Source of the DNA: Opitutaceae bacterium
GTDB lineage: Bacteria; Verrucomicrobiota; Verrucomicrobiia; Opitutales; Opitutaceae
DNA length: 6,012 bases
Direction of reading: 5' to 3'
Assembly (NCBI GenBank): GCA_023269455.1
Contig: JAHFTG010000142.1
Span: 1 to 6,012, forward strand
The notes below the pieces were generated by a model, which was not told the origin of the DNA, did no database searches, and saw only the letters and a list, made by a program, of their open reading frames with translations. Shown piece after piece: positions 1 through 5,184 of the stretch (positions within the stretch are counted from its first letter, which is position 1; the number at the start of each line of letters is the position of its first letter). Position numbers and translations under genes: made by a program.

Positions 1-1091
1 TCGCCGGGTTTGAGGGCGGACTCGAGAACGAGGGCGACATGGTCGTCGGCGACGCGGGTGACTTTGCCCAGGAGCACGCCACGCTTGGTGCCGAAGCGGC
101 CGTGGGCGAGTTCTTGGTTTTGAATGCCGCGGAACCAGCCGGTGTAGAGGCCGCGCGAGAACGTCATCGAGAGTTCGTAGCGGGCGCGGGCGGCGTCAAA
201 AGGGACGGCGGCGTTTGCGGATTGTTCGGCAAAGATTTTATCGAGGGCCTGGCGATAGACGCGGGTGATGCTGGCGACGTATTCGGGAGACTTGAGGCGA
301 CCTTCGATTTTGAGCGAGGCGACGCCCGCGCGGACGAGATCGGGGAGAACGTCGAGGCCTGCGAGATCCTGCGGACTGAGGAGATATTTGCGGTCGCCCA
401 GATCCACTTTTTGGCCGTCGGAGACGAGATCGTAGGGCATGCGGCAGGCTTGAGCGCACTCGCCGCGGTTGGCGGAACGGCCGCCGAGTGATTCGCTGGT
501 GAGACACTGGCCGGAGTAGGCGACGCAGAGGGCACCGTGGACGAAGACTTCCAAGGGAAGCGGGTTGTCCTTTTGGGCAGCCTGCATGGCTTCGATTTCG
601 GCGATGGAGTTTTCACGGGCGAGGACGACGAGCTCGGCACCGAGTTCGCGGGCGAACTCCACGCCGGCGGAGTTGGTCACGCTCATCTGGGTGGAGCCGT
701 GGATCGGGAAGTCGGGCGAGAGGCGGCGGATGAGGCGGCAGATTCCGATGTCCTGGACGATGGCGGCGTCAACCCCGGCGGCGATGATGGCGCGGAGAAA
801 TTCCTCGGCGTCGGGCAGCTCGGCGGTGAAGACGAGGATGTTGAAAGTGACGTAGCCGCGCACGCCGCGCCGGTGGAGGAATTCCATGAGCGCGGGGAGA
901 TCGGCGAGGGTGAAGTTCTTCGCGCGCATGCGGGCGTTGAAGCGTTCGAGGCCGAAGTAAACGGCGTCGGCGCCGTTCTCGACGGCGGCGCGCACGCAGT
1001 CCCAGTCACCGGCGGGCGCGAGAAGCTCGGGCCGCGTGAGCGGGCGAGGCGCAGCCGGGGCGGCGGAAGGAGCGGTGGCGACGGAAGACAT
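1..1091 (-). CDS. Peptidase U32 family protein, RlhA/YdcP-type (probable 23S rRNA C-hydroxylase), 3' end outside window
   Basis: 363 complete codons are visible from the ATG at 1091-1089; the gene continues past the left edge with no stop. Despite the historical 'collagenase-like protease' name, characterised relatives are RNA hydroxylases (RlhA on 23S rRNA, TrhP on tRNA) or act in anaerobic ubiquinone hydroxylation (UbiU/UbiV). Seen here: an N-terminal PELLAPAGDWD start of the TIM-barrel-like domain at about residues 21-31, GADAVYFG at 40-47, the family signature EVFVHGALCVAYSGQC at 181-196, GRSANRGECAQACRMPY at 204-220, and LKIEGRLKSPEYV at 260-272. Four cysteines, C189, C196, C212 and C216 (CX6C-X15-CX3C), are the likely iron-sulfur or prosthetic-group ligands. 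The GRSANRG...ACR-PY block, as remembered, is closer to E. coli YdcP/RlhA than to YegQ. The region from about 330 starts the C-terminal beta-rich domain of the long members. The 19 or so residues before PELLAPAG are Ala/Pro-rich and probably disordered. No Shine-Dalgarno is visible. The family is near certain, the exact substrate is not. Confidence 0.95.
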   Translation of the reverse strand, partial: MSSVATAPSAAPAAPRPLTRPELLAPAGDWDCVRAAVENGADAVYFGLERFNARMRAKNFTLADLPALMEFLHRRGVRGYVTFNILVFTAELPDAEEFLRAIIAAGVDAAIVQDIGICRLIRRLSPDFPIHGSTQMSVTNSAGVEFARELGAELVVLARENSIAEIEAMQAAQKDNPLPLEVFVHGALCVAYSGQCLTSESLGGRSANRGECAQACRMPYDLVSDGQKVDLGDRKYLLSPQDLAGLDVLPDLVRAGVASLKIEGRLKSPEYVASITRVYRQALDKIFAEQSANAAVPFDAARARYELSMTFSRGLYTGWFRGIQNQELAHGRFGTKRGVLLGKVTRVADDHVALVLESALKPG

Positions 1092-1115
1092 CAGGGCGAC
1101 AAGATGCGCCGCTCT

Positions 1116-1139
1116 CCCGCCGGGGCAAGCTCCGGCGGG
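1116..1139. repeat. GC-rich inverted repeat (hairpin) between ubiB and the U32 gene
   Basis: Perfect 8-base arms CCCGCCGG (1116-1123) and CCGGCGGG (1132-1139) enclose an 8-base spacer. On the plus strand the stem can extend by a G-T wobble and a G-C pair, leaving a four-base loop. On the minus strand, the transcribed direction, the same step is an A-C mismatch. No T-tract follows. The shape would fit a dispersed intergenic palindrome of the REP type as well as a transcript-end hairpin. Confidence 0.65.
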
Positions 1140-1140
1140 T

Positions 1141-1161
1141 TTGTCACGTATGACGTGACAA
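1141..1161. repeat. Perfect 8-base inverted repeat just after the ubiB stop
   Basis: Arms TTGTCACG (1141-1148) and CGTGACAA (1154-1161) are exact inverted copies with a 5-base spacer. The element begins two bases after the ubiB TAA stop in the transcribed direction. The A/T-ended arms and short spacer fit either a small 3'-end hairpin or a binding site for a dimeric regulator. No T-run follows on the minus strand, so intrinsic termination is doubtful. Confidence 0.65.
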
Positions 1162-1163
1162 CT

Positions 1164-2816
1164 TTATTTGTGCCGTCCGTGGCGGAAGATGTCGAAGATG
1201 ACGTAGAAACCGAGGAGCGCGGAGAGCATGTAACCCACCATCCCGAGCGCGGGATAACCGAAAAGGTAGGGGGCGACGTTGGTGTGAATGATGAGCGAGG
1301 AGCCGACGATCAACGAGCCGATGATCACGCCGAGGGTGATGCGGTTGGCGGCGGTTTTGAGCGCGTCGTCTACGTCTTCGAGGCCCTGATGCTGAAATTT
1401 GATGGTGAGGTCGTCGTTTTCGAGGCGGCGGACGATACGAAAAATCCCGCCGGGCAGCTCGCGCGCGCCGGTCATCATCGAGCGCAGGAAGGCGCGGCTC
1501 TCGCGCATCATGGCGCGCGGGCCGGTGCGGTCGCGTTGCAGCTCGATAAAGACGGGACGGGCCACGGCGCGCAGGTCGAACTCGGGATCAAGCGTGCGGG
1601 CGACTTCTTCGATGGAGAGCACGGCTTTCGCCATGAGCGAGTAGTCGCGGGTGATGTTGATGCCGTTTTGGCCGAAGATGAAGAGGAGCTTGAGCATCGC
1701 GCGGCCGAGCTGGATGCGGCCGAGGGCGCGGTTGAAATCTTCGCGGAGGGCGAGGGTGACGTCGCGTTCCATCGCGCGGAGATCGGCGCGACCGCCGGGG
1801 CTGCCGAGGTCGGCGGCGATCTGCACGATGCGTTCGGCGTCTTGATCGACGGCGGCGAGGAAGAGATCGGCGAGGCCGAGACGCAGGCGGCGGGTGAGGT
1901 TGCCCGCCATGCCCCAGTCGAGGAAGCAAAGGCGTCCGTCGGGCGTGATGAGGACGTTGCCCGCGTGCGGATCGGCGTGAAAAAAACCGGCGAGGAGCAC
2001 TTGGTGAATGAGCGAGGTGGCGCCGTTGGCGGCGATGCGTTTGCTCTCGGCGGGCGAGAGCCGGGCGGAATCAACGGTCACGCCGGTGATGCGTTCCATC
2101 ACGAGGACGCGCTCGCTGGACAACTCGTCCACGACGTAGGGCGCGAAGACGCGGTCGGGGTGCGGATTGAGGGCGTTGAAATACTGCTGGTTGCGGGCCT
2201 CGTGGCGGAAATCGAGTTCGCGGAGGAGGTTGATCTTAACTTCGTCCACGACGGCGGGCAGGTCGTAGGGCTGGAGCGCGGTGACGCGCTGGTGGACCTG
2301 ACCGGCGAACCACGTGAGCAGATCGAGGTCGGCTTCAACGGTCTTGAGCAGGTTGGGGCGCTGGACTTTGACGGCGACCTCGCGGCCGTCGTGCATCCGG
2401 GCGAAGTAAACTTGGGCGAGCGAGGCGCTGGCGATGGGCGTCTCATTGAACTCCGCGAACGCCTGTGAAATATCGGCGGGCAATTCTTCGACGAGCACCG
2501 GGCGCATTTCGGCGAATGGCAGCGGACGGACGGAGTTTTGCAGCTTGCGCAGTTCGTAGATGAGAGCGTGCGGGAGGGCATCGGGCCGCATGCTCATGAG
2601 CTGGCCGGCCTTTACGAAGGTCGGGCCGAGCTCTTCGAGGGCGAGTCGCACGCGTTCCCATGTCGTGCGGGTTTCCTTTGGCTGGGGGACGAGGCGCTGC
2701 CACCAGCCGCCCTGGGGGTCGATCTGGTTCAGGAGGTTCGCAAAGCCGTGCTTCGCGAGGACGGTGAAAATTTCCTTCGCGCGGACGGCGTTACTGAGGA
2801 AATCGAACGGTCTCAC
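1164..2816 (-). CDS. ubiB: UbiB/ABC1/AarF-family atypical protein kinase-like ATPase with C-terminal membrane anchor
   Basis: 550 residues, the usual size for bacterial UbiB. The family members are kinase-fold ATPases (UbiB, COQ8/ADCK) that support quinone and other lipid metabolism at the inner membrane. Seen in order: the KxGQ motif in FVKAGQLMSMRPD (K69-Q72); the alanine-rich loop PIASASLAQVY (127-137) that replaces the glycine-rich loop; the nucleotide-binding lysine in VAVKVQRP (K150); ELDFRHEARN (200-209); the catalytic loop HADPHAGN (280-287, D282 and N287); and the metal-binding D300 in FLDWGMAG, which reads DWG instead of the common DFG. Two hydrophobic helices at about 493-513 and 522-543 form the C-terminal anchor. 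The start is GTG at 2816-2814, overlapping the upstream stop as GTGA, so translation is coupled to the phasin-like gene. The organism probably uses menaquinone, so 'ubi' is a family name here, not a proven pathway. Confidence 0.93.
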   Translation of the reverse strand: MRPFDFLSNAVRAKEIFTVLAKHGFANLLNQIDPQGGWWQRLVPQPKETRTTWERVRLALEELGPTFVKAGQLMSMRPDALPHALIYELRKLQNSVRPLPFAEMRPVLVEELPADISQAFAEFNETPIASASLAQVYFARMHDGREVAVKVQRPNLLKTVEADLDLLTWFAGQVHQRVTALQPYDLPAVVDEVKINLLRELDFRHEARNQQYFNALNPHPDRVFAPYVVDELSSERVLVMERITGVTVDSARLSPAESKRIAANGATSLIHQVLLAGFFHADPHAGNVLITPDGRLCFLDWGMAGNLTRRLRLGLADLFLAAVDQDAERIVQIAADLGSPGGRADLRAMERDVTLALREDFNRALGRIQLGRAMLKLLFIFGQNGINITRDYSLMAKAVLSIEEVARTLDPEFDLRAVARPVFIELQRDRTGPRAMMRESRAFLRSMMTGARELPGGIFRIVRRLENDDLTIKFQHQGLEDVDDALKTAANRITLGVIIGSLIVGSSLIIHTNVAPYLFGYPALGMVGYMLSALLGFYVIFDIFRHGRHK

Positions 2817-3133
2817 GGCTCGCCGGAGCGGGTGGGGGGATGGGCGAGTTTGCTTTCGAGGACGCGGATGCGTTCCTCGAGGGCGGCGATGTGGGCCTTG
2901 GTCTCGGCGCTGGAGTGGTGGGTGAACTCCTTGATTTTGTCGCCGAGCTTCTGGCTCATTTCGTCGAATTCCTTGCGGCCTTGCTCGGCGATTTTTTCGG
3001 CGATGATGCGAGCGTCGTCGGCTTTGACTTTGCCCTGCTTAACGTAATCGCCGAGGGCATCCTCGACTTTTTCTTTGGTGATAACGGCGGCACCCACGCC
3101 GGCGAGAAGGGTTTTTTTGATGACGTCGATCAT
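2813..3133 (-). CDS. Small phasin-like / PHA-granule-associated-type coiled-coil protein
   Basis: 106 residues, almost entirely predictable as helix, highly charged. The N-terminus MIDVIKKTLLAGVGAAVITKEK (1-22) is a short amphipathic or hydrophobic segment, followed by a K/E/D-rich stretch VEDALGDYVKQGKVKADDARIIAEKI (23-48), EQGRKEFDEMSQKLGDKIKEF (50-70), and a C-terminal heptad segment ETKAHIAALEERIRVLESKL (77-96). This order (hydrophobic patch, 'LTKEK'-like turn, helical linker, short C-terminal coiled coil) is that of the small phasin-family proteins annotated as polyhydroxyalkanoate granule-associated. No PHA synthase is in view, so a granule role is not supported by context. Its stop overlaps the ubiB start by four bases (GTGA), which suggests a stoichiometric or functional partner of the kinase. 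The ATG at 3133 has no Shine-Dalgarno; the minus strand just upstream is C-rich instead. Confidence 0.72.
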   Translation of the reverse strand: MIDVIKKTLLAGVGAAVITKEKVEDALGDYVKQGKVKADDARIIAEKIAEQGRKEFDEMSQKLGDKIKEFTHHSSAETKAHIAALEERIRVLESKLAHPPTRSGEP

Positions 3134-3222
3134 AGTGTTGGGAGGTTAATGATCCTGTATGACACCGGCAACCGCAAAGGGTTGCGCGACGTGAACGTGA
3201 TGCGTCCGCCTGGCGCGTCGCG
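3134..3222 (-). other. 89-base spacer between tatA and the phasin-like gene
   Basis: The spacer holds a 6-base inverted repeat GCAACC/GGTTGC (3168-3185, 6-base spacer) and a direct tandem ACGTGA pair at 3189-3200. No T-run follows the inverted repeat on the minus strand. On that strand TTGCGG and GATCAT lie 17 bases apart, ending about 15 bases before the phasin-like ATG; this is only a weak match to a sigma-70 promoter (3 of 6 and 4 of 6 bases). A separate transcription start for the phasin-like/ubiB pair is possible but not shown. Confidence 0.35.
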
Positions 3223-3543
3223 CTAGGCGTGTGGAGGCGTTTCGGGCGGGGTGTCGTGTGCGGGTGGCGAAGGCTGCGATGGCGGCAGCTCGACGATCTC
3301 GGGCGTGACGGGCTTGATCGTGTAGGTGCGTTTGGGGGGCGGGGGCTCGGCCAGCGCGCGCTTGATTTCCTCTTCCACGCCGGAGGTGGCTTTTTTGAAT
3401 TCGCGGAGGGTTTTGCCCAGGCCGCGGGCGAGTTCAGGCATCTTGTCGCCGCCGAAGAGAATCAGCACCACGAGCAAAACCAGGATGATCTCGCCGCCGC
3501 CAATGCCTCCTAAAAATGCGAGTGGTGTGATGGCGATTGGCAT
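3223..3543 (-). CDS. tatA: Sec-independent protein translocase subunit TatA (TatA/E type)
   Basis: 106 residues. TatA is the pore-forming or membrane-thinning subunit of the twin-arginine translocase, which exports folded proteins across the inner membrane. Seen: a short N-terminal periplasmic part with LGGIGGGEI (11-19), a single short membrane helix IILVLLVVLILF (19-30), the hinge FGGDKMPELARGLGK (30-44), then the amphipathic helix TLREFKKATSGVEEEIKRALAE (45-66). The FG hinge and the PELARGLGK-LREFK stretch are diagnostic. The tail (67-106) is very proline-rich, 15 of 40 residues, and probably disordered. No tatB or tatC lies in the window, so this is a stand-alone copy here; the rest of the system is expected elsewhere. 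The start ATG at 3543 leaves a typical short N-terminus; no Shine-Dalgarno is present. TatB is less likely because of the length and the FGG-K-PELARGLGK pattern. Confidence 0.92.
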   Translation of the reverse strand: MPIAITPLAFLGGIGGGEIILVLLVVLILFGGDKMPELARGLGKTLREFKKATSGVEEEIKRALAEPPPPKRTYTIKPVTPEIVELPPSQPSPPAHDTPPETPPHA

Positions 3544-3633
3544 GATGGGGGAAGACTTCGACTCAGAAAAAAGATAACGGCTAAATTGGTTTTGGCCAGA
3601 GCACGGGACAGAAGTGCGAGGGACGGCGACGTT
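3544..3633 (-). other. 90-base spacer between the mutarotase-like gene and tatA
   Basis: This spacer is more A/T-rich than its surroundings. On the minus strand it holds a weak stem-loop (3579-3597) followed after six bases by six Ts (3572-3567), listed as a candidate terminator. A tatA promoter would have to lie in the same segment; TTATCT near 3576 is a poor -10 candidate and I see no good -35 partner. Confidence 0.35.
3567..3597 (-). terminator. Weak candidate intrinsic terminator after the mutarotase-like gene
   Basis: On the minus strand GGC-C-AAA pairs with TTT-A-GCC around a 5-base loop (3597-3579), with one internal C-A mismatch. GTTATC and then six Ts follow. The stem is short and the T-run is displaced, so termination would be leaky at best. 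It starts 37 bases after the TAA stop at 3634. Confidence 0.3.
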
Positions 3634-4554
3634 TTATTTGACGGCTACTTCGACCACGAAGCTTTGGGTTTTTCCAGGTTCGACCCAGTGGAGGCCGACC
3701 TTGGTTTCGGGCGCGTTGGGCGGTCCCATCCACGGCTCCACGCAGAAGTAGGGCGCGGCGGCGTCGGGCGTCCAGGTGACGAACGTCGCCTCGGGCGGCG
3801 GGACGGCGGCGGTGCCGTTGCGCACGGCGACCTGACCAGGCGCGCCGGGCTGGCCGAAGACCACGGTGTTGCTCTTAAGCCCGAGGTGAAACGTGTCCAC
3901 GAGTGCCTCGTTGTTGAGTGGTTCCTCGGGTTTGAGCGCAGGGCCGGTCACGAGCTGGCCGGTGGCATCCTGCCGCAGCGTTTTTGTCGCCGGGATGCGG
4001 ATGACGTAGTCGCCGCGCTTGAGTCCTTCGCTCCACGGCGCGGTAAAATAAAAATGGTGGCCGGCGCTCCACGGGATGGGCTTCGAGTCGTAGTTGTGCA
4101 GGGTGAACTCGCACGAAAGCCCGAGTTCGGAAAAACGGTAGGCGACGGTGAACTCGTAGTTGAACGGGTAGGCCGCCTTGGCGTCTTCGCCCGGCACGAG
4201 GACGGCGGTGAACCCGCGCGCGTCGAGACGCGTGACCTTGAACTCGCTGTGGCGGGCGAAGCCGTGCTGCGGCATCGGGCGGCGCACGCCGGCGGGGTCG
4301 CGCCAGAAACCGGTCTGGCCCTGATCGAAGGTGCGCGCGTTGAAGGGGAAGAGGACGGGATTGCCGCCGCGGACTTTGTGGAAATCGTCGAGCGTCTTGA
4401 GCTCGGGCCAGTAAACGACGTCGCGCACCGAGCCGTCGCCGAGCGTGAGATGCCAGTGCATGAGGCGCGCGCCGTGCTCGGGCATGGCGAGGAAGGTCGA
4501 GTTGCCGACCTGCCAGCGCGTGAGCGTCCGCCCGAGATAAGGGACCTTTTCCAT
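3634..4554 (-). CDS. Aldose 1-epimerase / hexose-6-phosphate mutarotase-like protein (galactose mutarotase fold)
   Basis: 306 residues, full length for the galactose-mutarotase-like superfamily, which interconverts alpha and beta anomers of free or phosphorylated hexoses in the cytoplasm. Seen: the beta-sandwich N-terminus with FLAMPEHGARLMHW (21-34), the sugar-site block GGNPVLFPFNART (63-75), MPQHGFARHSEF (94-105) with the first conserved histidine H97, SAGHHFYF (163-170) with H166/H167 as candidates for the second, and the candidate catalytic glutamate E273 in FCVEPWMGPPNA (270-281). GG-PVLFPF and Q-GFAR resemble the YeaD/'aldose 1-epimerase' branch more than GalM. There is no signal peptide, so cytoplasmic. 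It sits at the head of the minus-strand run with no sugar-pathway genes beside it, so the substrate cannot be told. The start ATG at 4554 is the natural family N-terminus; no Shine-Dalgarno is present. Confidence 0.88.
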   Translation of the reverse strand: MEKVPYLGRTLTRWQVGNSTFLAMPEHGARLMHWHLTLGDGSVRDVVYWPELKTLDDFHKVRGGNPVLFPFNARTFDQGQTGFWRDPAGVRRPMPQHGFARHSEFKVTRLDARGFTAVLVPGEDAKAAYPFNYEFTVAYRFSELGLSCEFTLHNYDSKPIPWSAGHHFYFTAPWSEGLKRGDYVIRIPATKTLRQDATGQLVTGPALKPEEPLNNEALVDTFHLGLKSNTVVFGQPGAPGQVAVRNGTAAVPPPEATFVTWTPDAAAPYFCVEPWMGPPNAPETKVGLHWVEPGKTQSFVVEVAVK

Positions 4555-4716
4555 AGAGCGGGCAGTAAGCGACCCCGCGCCGCGCGCGTAAAGTTTTTCC
4601 GTGAAGGCGGGCGGCTCCGGCGCATTGGAAACAGCGCTGGGCTTTCCAACCGGTTAGCGCTTGTGAGTTTGGGATGCGGGTGGAAATCTTTCGCCGTTTC
4701 TCAAACCGTCCGCCCC
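4555..4716. promoter_or_regulatory. Divergent intergenic region (mutarotase-like gene / nfeD-floA)
   Basis: These 162 bases separate two divergently transcribed units and must contain their promoters unless transcripts start elsewhere. The middle holds a cluster of palindromes (4625-4663, listed separately). No strong sigma-70 pair is visible on either strand: TTGTGA at 4661-4666 followed 17 bases later by AAATCT is a poor match for nfeD. The part from 4577 to 4590 is an almost pure G/C stretch. Confidence 0.5.
4625..4663. promoter_or_regulatory. Cluster of operator-like palindromes
   Basis: Three elements lie within 39 bases. First, a 7-base inverted repeat TTGGAAA (4625-4631) / TTTCCAA (4643-4649), whose 11-base spacer contains the palindrome CAGCGCTG (4632-4639). 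Second, the perfect palindrome AACCGGTT (4648-4655). Third, TTAGCGCTTG (4654-4663), a near palindrome that repeats the AGCGCT core. CG- or GC-centred palindromes of this kind are typical binding sites of LacI-family sugar regulators, which would suit the mutarotase-like gene, but no regulator is in the window and the assignment is inference. Confidence 0.4.
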
Positions 4717-5184
4717 ATGACAACCATCCTCCTCCTGTTCGTTCTTGGCATTGTGCTGCTCGTGCTCGATCTCTTTGTCCCGGGATTCATCATGAGCGTG
4801 TTTGGCGTGATGGCGATGCTCGCGGGCACCTCGCAGGCGTTCAACCTCTACGGCATCGGCGGAGGGCTGGCGGCTTTTGCGGTGGGCGCGGCCCTGCTCG
4901 GAATCGCCCTCTACGTCGAATACGGACTGCTGCCGAAGACGGCCTTCGGTAAACGGTTTTTTCTGCACGCGGCGGTGAAAGGCACCAGCCAGACGCCCGC
5001 CGCCGACACGTCCTCGCTCACCGGACGCGAGTGCGTGGCGCTCACGCCGCTCATGCCGACGGGGCAGGTCGAGATCGACGGCCGCCGCCATGAGGCGCTT
5101 TCGCTGGATGGCCATGTCGAGCGCGGAGCGCGATTGAAGGTCACCGGCGCACAAAACTTTTCTTTAACCGTCACAAAACTATGA
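4717..5184 (+). CDS. nfeD: Short NfeD-family membrane protein, partner of FloA
   Basis: 155 residues. NfeD proteins pair with SPFH/flotillin proteins and are thought to help organise membrane microdomains. Seen: three hydrophobic segments at about 3-24, 25-43 and 48-68, the PGF motif (22-24) typical at the end of the first helix, a linker (70-100), then the C-terminal OB-fold-like NfeD domain LTGRECVALTPLMPTGQVEIDGRRHEAL (101-128) ending in GARLKVTGAQNFSLTVTKL (137-155). G-E-VALT-L-P-G-V-IDG is the family signature. It lacks the ClpP-like serine protease domain of the long NfeD form. The stop overlaps the floA start as ATGA (5181-5184), so the pair is translationally coupled. The reading frame stays open far upstream, antisense to the mutarotase-like gene, but the ATG at 4717 directly precedes the first membrane helix and is the sensible start. 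No Shine-Dalgarno is visible. Confidence 0.9.
   Translation: MTTILLLFVLGIVLLVLDLFVPGFIMSVFGVMAMLAGTSQAFNLYGIGGGLAAFAVGAALLGIALYVEYGLLPKTAFGKRFFLHAAVKGTSQTPAADTSSLTGRECVALTPLMPTGQVEIDGRRHEALSLDGHVERGARLKVTGAQNFSLTVTKL

Larger units (their letters stand above)
1092..1163 (-). other. 72-base ubiB-to-U32 gap with two inverted repeats
   Basis: This gap lies between two co-directional minus-strand genes and is almost filled by two hairpin-forming inverted repeats (1116-1139 and 1141-1161, listed separately). No T-run follows either hairpin on the minus strand, so neither is a standard intrinsic terminator, and no convincing promoter for the U32 gene is visible. The space left between the second hairpin and the U32 start is only 24 bases. 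The structures could limit readthrough from ubiB, protect its mRNA 3' end, or bind a regulator; the sequence alone does not decide. Confidence 0.6.

Noticed and set aside
1..1091. The U32 protein as a secreted collagenase or protease
   Set aside because: There is no signal peptide, and the cysteine set and GRSANRG block match the RNA-hydroxylase branch of the family. The protease label is historical.
537..2468. A 643-codon open frame on the plus strand
   Set aside because: It is antisense to the 5' part of the U32 gene and most of ubiB. Its translation is a low-complexity Gly/Glu/Asp/Val/Ala-rich string with no family motifs, as expected opposite GC-rich coding sequence. Both opposing minus-strand genes carry full sets of conserved motifs.
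3168..3185. GCAACC/GGTTGC hairpin as a tatA terminator
   Set aside because: The stem is only six pairs and no T-run follows on the transcribed strand, so it is kept only as a possible regulatory repeat.
4661..4689. Sigma-70 promoter TTGTGA-17-AAATCT for nfeD
   Set aside because: The -10 element matches the consensus at only two or so positions, too weak to annotate as a promoter.
3586..4716. Long upstream extension of the nfeD frame
   Set aside because: It lies antisense to the mutarotase-like gene and then crosses the divergent spacer. The composition changes abruptly to a normal membrane protein at the ATG at 4717, so the extension is a shadow.
3875..4723. A 282-codon minus-strand frame overlapping the mutarotase-like gene
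   Set aside because: It is the shifted frame of that gene, Arg/Ala/Pro-rich, with no recognisable domain. The in-frame gene at 3634-4554 keeps the conserved sugar-site motifs.
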